A stretch of 19,770 nucleotides of DNA from an uncultured Eubacteriales bacterium (GTDB lineage: Bacteria > Bacillota > Clostridia > UBA1381 > UMGS1253). This document shows positions 8,100 to 16,089 of this stretch, in pieces. The stretch spans positions 1 through 19,770 of the forward strand of contig URQR01000017.1 of NCBI GenBank assembly GCA_900550065.1, given 5' to 3'. The position numbers were made by a program, and so were the translations under genes. The first letter of the stretch is position 1; each line of letters starts with the position of its first letter. The notes under the pieces were generated by a model. The model had not been told where the DNA came from. It worked only from the letters and a program-made list of their open reading frames with translations, and did no database searches.

Positions 8100-8128
8100 A
8101 TTTTAGCACAAAATGTATAAAAAGTCAA
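8100..8128 (-). promoter_or_regulatory. Sigma-A promoter of veg
   Basis: On the - strand TTGACT (8128-8123), a 17-base spacer ending in TGC, then TAAAAT (8105-8100): an extended -10 promoter. The predicted start is about 25 bases before GTG 8068, and AT-rich DNA upstream could act as an UP element. Veg promoters are known to be strong in other Firmicutes. Confidence 0.82.
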
Positions 8129-8243
8129 GCTATTTTTTCATTTTGGTTAAAAAAATATTACAGTTTATTTACAAATATGGGATAATTGTAACCATTCCGA
8201 CATAAAATTCTGTCACTATTTTACAAATCAGAGTGGTAAATTC

Positions 8244-10640
8244 CTACTTTAATTCTACAATTGTAACGCCTGTCTCCCCCTCGCCATACCGTCCGAGCCG
8301 GTACGACTTGACCAGTCGATGGCGTTTTAACAGGTCGGAAATTCCGGCCCGCAGCACGCCCGTCCCCTTGCCATGGATGATGCTCACCTGATTCAGCCCC
8401 GCCATATACGCATCGTCTAAAAACCGGTCCGCGTCTAACAGCGCTTCCTCAAGCGTCATCCCGCGCAGGTCAACCTCCGTCTTTACGCCCGCCTTACGCG
8501 ACACATAGCCCACGAAGGACGACTGCTGTTCCATACGTTTACGTTCCTTTGTCTGCGCCTCTTTCGGCAGCTTTGTCACAAGGCGCAGGTCAGATAGCTT
8601 GACGTTAATTTTGAGCAGCCCCGCCTGTACCGACACATTGCCGTCCGCATCCTGCGGCTTGATCACCTCGCCAATTTGCCCAAGCGAAACGATTTCTACC
8701 TTGTCGCCTTTTTTGACTGCCTTTGGCGCATTCTGCTGCGTTTTGGGCTTGATGGTACCCGAAAAGCTCTCATCGATTCCGCTTTCCTTCGCGCGCAGCT
8801 TCGAGCGCGCCTCCTCAATCGTTTTTCCAAAGTTCTCGCTCTGCACGCTCTTTTTCAGCTCGTTGAGCTCTTTGATAACCTTTGCACTCTCATCCTTCGC
8901 GTCGAGAATGATCCGTTTTGCCTCACGCCGTGCCTCGTCGAGCAGCTTCTGCCGCCGCTGCTCGAGCGTCTGCTTCTGCTCTTCAATCTTTTCCTTCAAT
9001 TCGTCCGCCTCGCGGCGCAGTCGCTGCGCCTTTCGCGCCTCGTCCTCCGCGACGCGCTTACTCTCATGCAGGTCGGTAATCAAATCCTCAAAGCGTACAT
9101 TGTCCTCGCTCATGAGTGAGCGCGCCCGCTCGATAATCCGCTCGTCCAGCCCCAGCCGCTGCGAAATGGCAAACGCGTTCGACTTGCCCGGCACGCCAAT
9201 CAGAAGCTTATACGTTGGCTGGAGCGTCCCCACGTCAAACTCGCACGAGGCGTTGCACACGCCCGGCGTGGACAGCGCATAGAGTTTCAACTCACTGTAG
9301 TGCGTCGTCGCCGCCGTGTTCGCGCCCGCAAGCCGCAAAAATTCCAGAACTGAAACGGCCAGCGCCGCGCCCTCGACCGGGTCTGTCCCCGCGCCCAGCT
9401 CGTCGAACAGCACAAGCGAGTTTTTCCCCGCTTTGTTGACGATATTTACAATATTTTTCATGTGCGACGAAAAGGTCGACAAGCTCTGCTCAATGCTCTG
9501 CTCGTCGCCAATGTCGGCCCAAATGCTGTCAAACACCGCGACAGACGAGTTGTCATTCGCCGGAATGTGCAGCCCCGCCGCCGCCATCAGGCAGAACAGG
9601 CCCAGCGTCTTGAGCGTGACGGTCTTGCCGCCTGTGTTCGGGCCGGTAATAACAAGCGTGTCAAAGTCGCCGCCGAGGTAGATGTCGTTTGCCACGACGC
9701 TGCGCCGCGCAATCAGCGGATGACGCGCTTTTTTGAGGTAGACGTACCCCTTGTCGTTGAGCGCCGGCTCGCTCGCACCCATGTCGACGGAGAGCTTGCC
9801 CTTGCAGAAGATGAAGTCCAGCTCACACAGCGCCGCATAGTCCGCTTCAATCTCGCCCTGATACTCCGACACTTCTGCCGACAGCGCGGCCAAAATCCGC
9901 TCAATCTCCGCCTGCTCCTTTGCGCGCAGGTCACGGATTTCATTGTTTGCATTGACGACGCTCATCGGCTCGACAAACAGCGTCGCGCCTGACGAGGACG
10001 TATCGTGTACCACGCCCGGCACCTCTGCGCGGTACTCCGCACGCACCGGAATCACGTACCGGTCGCCGCGCATGGTGACGATTGGATCCTGTAAATACTT
10101 CTGATACCGGCTCGAGCGAATCATCGCGTCGAGCATGTCCTTGATTTTGCCCTGCATATTGCGCATCTTGCGCCGGATGGACGACAGCTCGCCGCTCGCG
10201 CCGTCGGCGATTTCCTCCTCCGAAAGGATGCACATGTAGAGCTGCTCCTCGAGCGGCTTGACCGCCGTCAGGCTCTGCTCCATGCCGCTCAAAACCGGAA
10301 ACTCCTCCGCGTCGGCGCTGCCAAGATACCGCTTCACACCACGCGCAATGTTTAACACGCGCGCAATATCTAAAAGCTCCTTCGGCGACAGTACCGCACC
10401 CATTGCACAACGCCGCAGCGAGGGCACCACGTGCGGCACGGTCATGTTCTGCGGCTCGCCGTAGCGCAGAATCAGCTTCACCGCCTCGCTCGTCTGCTGC
10501 TGCATGGCCTCCGCCTCGCCGAGCGACGACGCAGGCATCAAAGCTAAAATACGCTGCTTCACTGCTTCGTTTCCGGTATACTCTGCCATTTTATTTAAAA
10601 TTTTATCAAATTCCAAGATATGCAATGCTTTCTTTTCCAT
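8244..10640 (-). CDS. mutS2: MutS2 ATPase with Smr domain
   Basis: This 798-residue protein has the full MutS2 architecture. The core/clamp region occupies roughly residues 1-300, followed by the ATPase: Walker A GPNTGGKT at 333-340, signature STFSSHM at 388-394, Walker B LVLFDELGAGTDP from 409. A long coiled coil runs from about 525 to 620, then a KOW-like small beta segment (KKGDKVEIVSLGQIGEV). The C-terminal Smr domain (723-798) has DLRG at 724-727 and HGKGTG at 756-761. The MutS mismatch-recognition domain is absent, as expected. MutS2 is linked to suppression of homologous recombination and, in B. subtilis, to rescue of collided ribosomes. CAGGAG lies seven bases before the ATG. It is transcribed from its own promoter at 10685-10713; no clear terminator follows in 8129-8243. 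Confidence 0.97.
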   Translation of the reverse strand: MEKKALHILEFDKILNKMAEYTGNEAVKQRILALMPASSLGEAEAMQQQTSEAVKLILRYGEPQNMTVPHVVPSLRRCAMGAVLSPKELLDIARVLNIARGVKRYLGSADAEEFPVLSGMEQSLTAVKPLEEQLYMCILSEEEIADGASGELSSIRRKMRNMQGKIKDMLDAMIRSSRYQKYLQDPIVTMRGDRYVIPVRAEYRAEVPGVVHDTSSSGATLFVEPMSVVNANNEIRDLRAKEQAEIERILAALSAEVSEYQGEIEADYAALCELDFIFCKGKLSVDMGASEPALNDKGYVYLKKARHPLIARRSVVANDIYLGGDFDTLVITGPNTGGKTVTLKTLGLFCLMAAAGLHIPANDNSSVAVFDSIWADIGDEQSIEQSLSTFSSHMKNIVNIVNKAGKNSLVLFDELGAGTDPVEGAALAVSVLEFLRLAGANTAATTHYSELKLYALSTPGVCNASCEFDVGTLQPTYKLLIGVPGKSNAFAISQRLGLDERIIERARSLMSEDNVRFEDLITDLHESKRVAEDEARKAQRLRREADELKEKIEEQKQTLEQRRQKLLDEARREAKRIILDAKDESAKVIKELNELKKSVQSENFGKTIEEARSKLRAKESGIDESFSGTIKPKTQQNAPKAVKKGDKVEIVSLGQIGEVIKPQDADGNVSVQAGLLKINVKLSDLRLVTKLPKEAQTKERKRMEQQSSFVGYVSRKAGVKTEVDLRGMTLEEALLDADRFLDDAYMAGLNQVSIIHGKGTGVLRAGISDLLKRHRLVKSYRLGRYGEGETGVTIVELK

Positions 10641-10684
10641 GTTTTTCTCCTGCTTTATTTACCTGCTTCTATTTATACTGTTAT

Positions 10685-10713
10685 AGTATAACACATAATT
10701 GTAAAAAATACAA
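10685..10713 (-). promoter_or_regulatory. Promoter of mutS2
   Basis: On the - strand TTGTAT (10713-10708), a 17-base spacer ending in TGT, then TATACT (10690-10685), again with an extended -10. It begins immediately after the lacZ terminator and lies about 45 bases before the mutS2 start. Confidence 0.7.
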
Positions 10714-10721
10714 ATAAGGAA

Positions 10722-10751
10722 AAATGCCCCGCCGAAATTGGCAGAGCATTT
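10722..10751 (-). terminator. Terminator of the lacZ operon
   Basis: In - strand RNA, AAAUGCUCUGCC pairs over 12 bases with GGCGGGGCAUUU, using two G-U pairs, and is followed by UUUUUCC. The + strand transcript would have a three-base internal loop instead, so the structure is directional and matches termination of the leftward operon. Confidence 0.78.
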
Positions 10752-10785
10752 CAAAAATAGTCTATTTATTTTACATATCTTGCGC

Positions 10786-13700
10786 TCACACCACATCAAT
10801 CGGGTCTGCATTGTCCAAAATAATCGGACGGATCGAAAACGCAAACTCGATATGCTTATCGTTTAGCTGATACGCTTCCGCTAACTGCGGGCCGCAGCTA
10901 TTCGACCCAATGCCGCCGACCTTGTAATCGATGCGTACGAACGTCCGCTCGTCGGCCTCCAAATCTACATTGAGCTGTTTTTCCGTCAACTCCGCCGCAC
11001 TGTAGTGCGACGCTTTAAACTCAAACGTGTCCGCACCCTCAAACAGCAAGCCGCGGCCTAAGATATCGTACACCGCCGCATAGTGGACATTTGTGTGGTT
11101 GCCGTGCTCCTGCGGCTTGATATAATCTACATATTCGTCCGTTACCGTCGTTTCAAAGTAGCCCATGTGCGCCGCATGGTGCATGTCGACGTAGTTTTCA
11201 CACGGACCCATACCGAAGTAGGCCACCTTCTCGCTCCCTGCGGGCATGGTAATGTCAAAACCGAGCCGCGGCAGGTGTGGGAACGCCTCCGGCACATCGC
11301 CAACGAGTGAAACGTCAATCTTGCCATTTGCGCCAATCGTATACGTCACAGTCGCCTTCAGCACCGGCAGACGCGCGGCCGAGGCAAGGCGCACCTCCGC
11401 CTCGATCACGGTCTTGTCGCCGTCCACGCTGACAAGGCGCGACTCGTATGCGTCTGTCGCCGCGTACGCAAGCTCAAACGTCGTCGAAACGTCGTCGTTA
11501 TCCTGCGGCGTCCACAGCTTTTTGATATTTCTGTCGTTGTCCGTCGGCGCACGCCATACGCCGAGCGTCATCGTATCGTCGAGCATCTCGACACCATTGT
11601 ATTCGATGCTGTCAAAGAAGCCGTAGTGCTTATTGAAAATATACGAGAAGTCGTCGCCGTCGATAATGATGTACTCGTCCTCCTCGGCCACGCAAACGTC
11701 GGACTTCATGCCCACGTACGGTGTTTTTACCGCCGCAACGTCGAGCGGAAGCTGGCAAAACGCGCACGCATCCCCCGCCTTTGCCCAAAGCGTATCGACG
11801 CTCGTGCGCACCGATAAATCGAGATAGCATCCATAGCGGCAGTCCGCCGGAACATGGTAGTCTAACTTCACTGTACCGCTCGTATGCGGCTTGATTGCCG
11901 GGAGCGGCTGGCGCCCCTGCGCAACGATTTTCCCATCGCGCGTCAGCGTCCAGTACAAATCCAGTCCGGACAGAGAGATAAAGTCGTAATTGTTGCGCAC
12001 GCTTATCTTCCCGTTCGCCAAATCAAGCGCGCGTATGTTCACATACTGATAAATCGCCTTGACTTCCAATAATCCCGTGCTTGCGCTCCGGTCCGGGAAC
12101 GTCAGCCCGTCGACACAGAAGTTGTAGTCGTGCGGATGCTCACCGAATGCGCCGCCGTATACATGGAACGTGTTGCCGTCCTCGTCGGTCACCTGCGCCG
12201 CATGGTCGGCCCACTCCCACACGCAGCCGCCGATCAGGCGCGGATATTTATTGATCAAGTCCCAATACTGCTTCAAATCGCCCGGCCCGAGCCCCATTGC
12301 GTGCGAGTACTCACACATAAAGTACGGCCGCGCGTCCTTTTTGCGGTTTTTACCTTCCTTTTCAAAGTCCTCATAGCTTGGATACATGGAGCTGACCACG
12401 TCGACGGACGGGGGATTGCCCGCGCCGAGCGCACGCTCATAGTGTACGAGGCGGGAATCGTCACGCGACTTGATCCACTCCGCCATCGCGTCGTGATTCG
12501 TGCCGTAGCTTGCCTCATTGCCGAGCGACCAGAAGATGACGCAGGCGTGGTTTTTGTCGCGCTCGACAAGCCGCACCGCGCGGTCTATATGCGCCGCCTT
12601 CCACTCCGGCTTCTCGCTGATCCAATACTCGCTGTCGTATTCTTTATATCCATAGCCCGGGTACACAAACGCAAACCCGTGCGACTCCAAGTCCGCCTCG
12701 TCAATCACATAAAAGCCGTATTTGTCGCACAAACGCAGAAACTCCGACGTATTCGGATAGTGCGACGTGCGAATGGTATTGATATTGTGCCGCTTCATCT
12801 GCCTGAGGTCAAGCTCCATGTGGTCGTACGGCGTCGTGTGGCCCAGCTCCGGGTGCGTGTCGTGGCGGTTGACGCCCTTCAATTTCACCGGTACGCCGTT
12901 GATGAGCAGGGCACAGTTTTTCGCCACCTCAATCTTACGCAGGCCGATCTCCTGACAGATATACTCGTCGCCGCACACAAACACAAACTGGTACAAACGC
13001 GGCTGCTCCGCGTTCCACAGCACGGCGTTTTCAATGGTGAAGCTATGTTTTTCGCCAATGCCTTTTGCGCTGTAGACCTGCTCTCCATCCGGTGCATACA
13101 CGTACAGGTCCGCGTCCGCTTCTCCAATATAGTCCGTTTCCACGCAGATGTCCGCATTTTTGTAGTCCGCGTCCAAATCCGTCCGCACAAAAACGTCGCG
13201 GATATGCGCCTTCTCGCGCGCGAGCAGGTACACGTCGCGAAAAATACCCGACAGGCGGTAGAAGTCCTGCCCTTCCAGATAACTGCCGTCGCACCATTTG
13301 AGCACCTTAACACAAATGCGGTTTACACCCTCGGTCAGATAACGCGTGATATTGAACTCCGACGGGTTGTGCGTCCCCTGGCTGTAGCCGACCTCCTTGC
13401 CGTTTATATATAGATAGAAGCACGAATTCACACCCTCAAAGAACACATACACGTCCTTTTTGTCCCAGCCGACCGGAAGCGTAAAGTCGCGCAGGTACAC
13501 ACCCATCGGATTGTCCGCCGGCACATACGGCGGGTCGACCGGATACGGGTAATTCGTATTCACATAGTGCGGAATGTCGTAGCCGTACATCTGCCAGTTC
13601 GACGGCACCGGAATTACATCGCACTCGTCGATCGGATAATCCTTGTCCTCGATCCCTTCCTCGCAGTCAATGTACCGCTCAAAATATGCAAACGACCAGT

Positions 13701-13851
13701 TGCCGCTTAAAAGCCGATAATACGGCGAGCGCGCCTTCACGCCCGCGCGCGCCGCATCCTCGCCGGCAAACGGGATATAGTAGCTGCGCGCCTCCTCCCG
13801 GTTAATGTGTAACAGCTCCGGGTTCTGCCACGGCAGATTTTGCCTCATCAT
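10786..13851 (-). CDS. lacZ: Beta-galactosidase, glycoside hydrolase family 2
   Basis: A 1021-residue LacZ-type enzyme, full family length and without signal peptide, so it acts in the cytoplasm on imported beta-galactosides. Domains in order: sugar-binding jelly roll (about 35-215), first Ig-like domain (217-320), TIM barrel (322-620), a further Ig-like domain, and the large C-terminal Bgal_small_N domain with VWRAPTDNDRN at 765-775. The acid/base is Glu446 in SLGNEASYG and the nucleophile Glu514 in MCEYSHAMG, both in canonical settings; NRHDTHP at 328-334 is also conserved. Translation starts at ATG 13851 with AGGAGG at 13865-13860, which overlaps the TAG stop of the TraX-like gene, so the two are coupled. 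It is the last gene of the operon. Substrate could be lactose or a host or plant galactoside. Confidence 0.95.
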   Translation of the reverse strand: MMRQNLPWQNPELLHINREEARSYYIPFAGEDAARAGVKARSPYYRLLSGNWSFAYFERYIDCEEGIEDKDYPIDECDVIPVPSNWQMYGYDIPHYVNTNYPYPVDPPYVPADNPMGVYLRDFTLPVGWDKKDVYVFFEGVNSCFYLYINGKEVGYSQGTHNPSEFNITRYLTEGVNRICVKVLKWCDGSYLEGQDFYRLSGIFRDVYLLAREKAHIRDVFVRTDLDADYKNADICVETDYIGEADADLYVYAPDGEQVYSAKGIGEKHSFTIENAVLWNAEQPRLYQFVFVCGDEYICQEIGLRKIEVAKNCALLINGVPVKLKGVNRHDTHPELGHTTPYDHMELDLRQMKRHNINTIRTSHYPNTSEFLRLCDKYGFYVIDEADLESHGFAFVYPGYGYKEYDSEYWISEKPEWKAAHIDRAVRLVERDKNHACVIFWSLGNEASYGTNHDAMAEWIKSRDDSRLVHYERALGAGNPPSVDVVSSMYPSYEDFEKEGKNRKKDARPYFMCEYSHAMGLGPGDLKQYWDLINKYPRLIGGCVWEWADHAAQVTDEDGNTFHVYGGAFGEHPHDYNFCVDGLTFPDRSASTGLLEVKAIYQYVNIRALDLANGKISVRNNYDFISLSGLDLYWTLTRDGKIVAQGRQPLPAIKPHTSGTVKLDYHVPADCRYGCYLDLSVRTSVDTLWAKAGDACAFCQLPLDVAAVKTPYVGMKSDVCVAEEDEYIIIDGDDFSYIFNKHYGFFDSIEYNGVEMLDDTMTLGVWRAPTDNDRNIKKLWTPQDNDDVSTTFELAYAATDAYESRLVSVDGDKTVIEAEVRLASAARLPVLKATVTYTIGANGKIDVSLVGDVPEAFPHLPRLGFDITMPAGSEKVAYFGMGPCENYVDMHHAAHMGYFETTVTDEYVDYIKPQEHGNHTNVHYAAVYDILGRGLLFEGADTFEFKASHYSAAELTEKQLNVDLEADERTFVRIDYKVGGIGSNSCGPQLAEAYQLNDKHIEFAFSIRPIILDNADPIDVV

Positions 13852-13863
13852 AATCCATTCCTC

Positions 13864-14577
13864 CTAAAAACTCATAAAATAATTTACAATTTCGCTCAGC
13901 CTCGCAATCAAACCAAGCACGGCAAGGTGGAGCGGGTAGTAAATATAGAACCAATATTTCATACTGCGCCCGCGGCTACCATTATACAGCAACAGAGGCG
14001 GGATAGCAAGCAGCACGGCACACATTATTTCAAACTTCATCGGCGTATATACGCCCGGCCCCAAAACAGCCGTCAGGCATTGGTCCTTCAGGACTCCCGC
14101 GAGCAGCAGGGCCGCTACGCCGCACACGGCGCCCAGACGCCTGTTCTCTATGCGCCCGAACAGATAGATTGCTAAAACGCCACTAAAGCCCCAGTCGCAC
14201 GGCAGGCTGAGCACCATAAATGCCGCCGCAACCGCCGCCTTCTGCCACGCGCGCTCCAGCCGTGCGCCGCAGTCGAGCGCGAGCAGGCCGCACAAGAGCG
14301 TAAAGCCCACATTTCCCACCCAGCCGAACGCGAGGTAAAACGGCAACATGGAAATAAGCGCAAACACGAACAGCCGCGTTTCATACCGGCGCAGGTCGTG
14401 CGTGTGGCGGTACCCCTCCGCAATCAGAAACGCCATAATGGGAAACGTAAGCCGCCCTATCATCCGCATCCAGCTTACGCCCGGAAAAAACAGATAGCCG
14501 ATATGGTCGACCGTCATGGCGGCGATTGCAATCATCTTTAACCAAAAAGCGCTGATTCCAAATCCCTGTTTCGTCAA
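13864..14577 (-). CDS. TraX-family integral membrane protein
   Basis: A 237-residue hydrophobic protein with about seven membrane helices. The start, FWLKMIAIAAMTVDHIGYLFFPG followed by a GRLTFPIMAFLIAEGYRHT-like block, matches the TraX family (Pfam TraX). In the F plasmid TraX N-acetylates pilin, but chromosomal homologues in Firmicutes are common and mostly unassigned, and no conjugation genes are nearby. The family resembles membrane acyltransferases, so acyl transfer to a sugar or envelope component is a reasonable inference only. The start is a TTG at 14577 with AGGAG overlapping the upstream stop codon (TAGGAG). It sits between the URO-D-like gene and lacZ with gaps of 9 and 12 bases. 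Confidence 0.85.
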   Translation of the reverse strand: MTKQGFGISAFWLKMIAIAAMTVDHIGYLFFPGVSWMRMIGRLTFPIMAFLIAEGYRHTHDLRRYETRLFVFALISMLPFYLAFGWVGNVGFTLLCGLLALDCGARLERAWQKAAVAAAFMVLSLPCDWGFSGVLAIYLFGRIENRRLGAVCGVAALLLAGVLKDQCLTAVLGPGVYTPMKFEIMCAVLLAIPPLLLYNGSRGRSMKYWFYIYYPLHLAVLGLIARLSEIVNYFMSF

Positions 14578-14586
14578 TGTCTACTC

Positions 14587-15702
14587 CTATCCAAACACTT
14601 TGTGCATTTTCTCACAGTAATACTGAACATTCTCCCACTTTGCGTCCGGCGCAATCCGGTGGTCGGGACACGGCAGATACCCGCCCAGCTCCACCAGCGG
14701 GCGCAGCCGTTCAACTTCCGCATCAACTGCCGCATAGTCGCGCGCAAACACCGTTTTGTTCATGCCGCCTACGCCGCGGATTTCCCGCCCGTACTTCTCG
14801 CGCCACGGCGCAATGGAGGCGTTCCACGTCCCTACCTCAATCGGGAACATGGTGTTGACCCCGTTGTGAAGCCACGTCGGAATCAACGCGTCGATCCATC
14901 CGTCGCAGTCGAGCGATGTAAGCGTAATGCCGTGTGCGCGACATAGGTCGGTAATCCGCTTATAGTGCGGCCCTACCAGTTCGTCGAACACAGCCGGCAC
15001 TACAAGCGGCCCGTTTTTGAAGCAGATGTCCTCCCAGAAGTGCGCATAGTCGAACACCGTGCCGGAGGCCAGCACCGTTTCCAGACAACGGTATTGCAAA
15101 TCCGCGAAGGTGTCAATGATTTCTTTATACAGCTCCTCGTCGTCCGCGTATAAATAGCTGATGCCCTCTACGCCCATCCAGTCGCGGATACGCCCGAACA
15201 GGCTCATGCCGCCAAGCCCGATCGGGACGTCCCGCTCCTCCGGCGGCGGCACCGCGGCAAGCGCGTCACGGTCAATACGCGCTTCGCTGTATTGCAGGCG
15301 CGGCAGAAATTCCTTTTCCCACGAGGCACGATCCACGAGCGTATGCCCCACCTCGGCCGGGATGGATACCACGCCCGGCTTTTCCAGCTCCAACACACCA
15401 TAGCCGTTACGCACAACACGCGTTCCATCAGGGCGCTGCTCCACGACCTCGCGTGTAAACTGCGGCATAATGTCCATATTCGGGCAAAAACAAGTTCCCC
15501 AGCCAAAGTCGAACCCCAGCATAGAGGCGATTTTCGTCTGATTTTCACTCCCGTCGTACACATCCTGCGCCGTCTGATGATCAATGTGGCCCTCGGCCTC
15601 CCACTTCTCCACTGTTTCATCCCAGAAACCAAAGTGGACGACCGGAAGTGCGTCGTATGGTTCATAGTTTAATACAGCCATTGCGCGCTCCCTGTTTGTC
15701 AT
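14587..15702 (-). CDS. URO-D-fold protein (uroporphyrinogen decarboxylase / corrinoid methyltransferase superfamily)
   Basis: A 371-residue cytoplasmic protein read from ATG 15702, with GGAGGG six bases upstream; a GTG at 15720 is in frame but overlaps that site. MTNRERAMAVLNYE, SLFGRIRDWMG, an LDCDGWID segment at 264-271 and the end GGYLPCPDHRIAPDAKWENVQYY are typical of URO-D-domain proteins found in carbohydrate and methyl-metabolism clusters. The N-terminal RQAGR-type substrate arginines of true HemE are absent, and no other haem genes are present, so this is not a convincing haem enzyme. The HxC...C zinc site of MtaA/MtbA methyltransferases is not obvious either; Cys266 and Asp265/267 sit at the equivalent barrel position. 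It is the first gene of the operon with lacZ. Demethylation or another modification of a glycan-derived compound is possible, but not shown. Confidence 0.85.
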   Translation of the reverse strand: MTNRERAMAVLNYEPYDALPVVHFGFWDETVEKWEAEGHIDHQTAQDVYDGSENQTKIASMLGFDFGWGTCFCPNMDIMPQFTREVVEQRPDGTRVVRNGYGVLELEKPGVVSIPAEVGHTLVDRASWEKEFLPRLQYSEARIDRDALAAVPPPEERDVPIGLGGMSLFGRIRDWMGVEGISYLYADDEELYKEIIDTFADLQYRCLETVLASGTVFDYAHFWEDICFKNGPLVVPAVFDELVGPHYKRITDLCRAHGITLTSLDCDGWIDALIPTWLHNGVNTMFPIEVGTWNASIAPWREKYGREIRGVGGMNKTVFARDYAAVDAEVERLRPLVELGGYLPCPDHRIAPDAKWENVQYYCEKMHKVFG

Positions 15703-15738
15703 ACCGCTCCCTCCAAACACAATTTTTCCTTTTTGTCC

Positions 15739-15767
15739 ATTATATCGGAAGTGAAAGTGCTTCGCAA
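15739..15767 (-). promoter_or_regulatory. Promoter of the URO-D/TraX/lacZ operon
   Basis: On the - strand TTGCGA (15767-15762), a 17-base spacer and a perfect TATAAT (15744-15739). The predicted start is about 30 bases before ATG 15702. It abuts the inverted repeat at 15769-15803. Confidence 0.8.
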
Positions 15768-15768
15768 G

Positions 15769-15803
15769 CCCTGTAAATAATTATTTTAAAAAATAAAACA
15801 GGG
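15769..15803. promoter_or_regulatory. Inverted repeat next to the -35, candidate regulator site
   Basis: CCCTGT (15769-15774) and ACAGGG (15798-15803) face each other across 23 bases of almost pure A/T, centre-to-centre 29 bases, close to three helical turns. It starts one base beyond the -35 hexamer of the operon promoter, a suitable place for an activator or catabolite regulator. No known consensus is recognised. Confidence 0.45.
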
Positions 15804-15849
15804 GCAAAGCTGCCGTTTTAAGGTTTAGTCCTTATTTTTTGTGCAAGGG

Positions 15850-15865
15850 CCACTATATCTTGTGC
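15850..15865 (+). promoter_or_regulatory. Candidate NrdR box overlapping a possible promoter
   Basis: CCACTATATCTTGTGC matches 13 of 16 positions of the NrdR palindrome ACACTATATATTGTGT. A possible promoter, TTGTGC (15860-15865), 17 bases, TATATA (15883-15888), has its -35 within the box, so NrdR binding would block it. NrdR represses ribonucleotide reductase genes when dATP is plentiful. NrdR boxes usually occur in pairs and I see no convincing second one. Confidence 0.55.
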
Positions 15866-15915
15866 ATGTAACAGAGATTTAATATATAAATATACGATAT
15901 ATGATTTTTGGCGTA

Positions 15916-15991
15916 AACGAAAGAAAAGCGGAGCTTGTATCGTATAAATTCCAAAATTGTCTGATTTTCGCCCTTGCTTCGCTTTTTCGTT
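15916..15991. repeat. Long imperfect inverted repeat over the nrdD promoter
   Basis: AACGAAAGAAAAGCGGAGC (15916-15934) pairs with GCTTCGCTTTTTCGTT (15976-15991) with a three-base bulge and one G-U pair, enclosing about 41 bases. The right arm covers the -35 of the proximal promoter. If transcription begins upstream it would form a hairpin in the nrdD leader. Confidence 0.5.
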
Positions 15992-16001
15992 GTGGTACAA
16001 T
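15974..16001 (+). promoter_or_regulatory. Proximal nrdD promoter
   Basis: TTGCTT (15974-15979), 16 bases, then TACAAT (15996-16001) preceded by TGG, giving an extended -10. The stretch TGGTACAATAT is identical to that in the 4962-4990 promoter. The -35 lies in the right arm of the inverted repeat 15916-15991. Confidence 0.62.
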
Positions 16002-16089
16002 ATGTTTACTAAATGTAGTGTATTTGATTACGACAACAACAATATATACATATTTTGGGTGATATATTAGGGATAGGGAGGAATTGTAC

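Larger units (their letters stand above)
15721..16089. other. Long regulatory region between the lacZ operon and nrdD
   Basis: No credible coding sequence. It holds, from left: the operon promoter and its inverted repeat (to 15803), a weak hairpin TAAGG/CCTTA at 15819-15834, a candidate NrdR box (15850-15865), A/T-rich DNA with a possible -10 (15883-15888), a long imperfect inverted repeat (15916-15934 with 15976-15991), a second promoter (15974-16001), and the nrdD Shine-Dalgarno site GGGAGG near 16076-16081. Confidence 0.7.

Noticed and set aside
8169..8191. TTACAA/TTGTAA inverted repeat as the mutS2 terminator
   Set aside because: The stem is short and A/T only, with no adjoining U tract at the right place.
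8599..9282. Open frame of 227 codons on the + strand opposite mutS2
   Set aside because: Ser/Arg/Phe-rich shadow of the MutS2 coiled coil and ATPase, with no ribosome binding site.
12130..13413. Long + strand open frame (427 codons) opposite lacZ
   Set aside because: It is antisense to the conserved GH2 barrel and N-terminal domains; its Arg/His/Val-rich product is a codon-bias shadow of lacZ.
13864..14577. TraX homologue as evidence of a conjugative element
   Set aside because: No relaxase, pilin, type IV secretion or integrase gene is in the window, and TraX-family genes are common on Firmicutes chromosomes.
14587..15702. Haem biosynthesis gene hemE
   Set aside because: The HemE N-terminal arginine motif is missing and no haem genes are nearby.
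15819..15834. Palindrome TAAGG/CCTTA, exactly 31 bases centre-to-centre from the NrdR box, as a second NrdR box
   Set aside because: The spacing is suggestive, but the bases do not fit the NrdR consensus.
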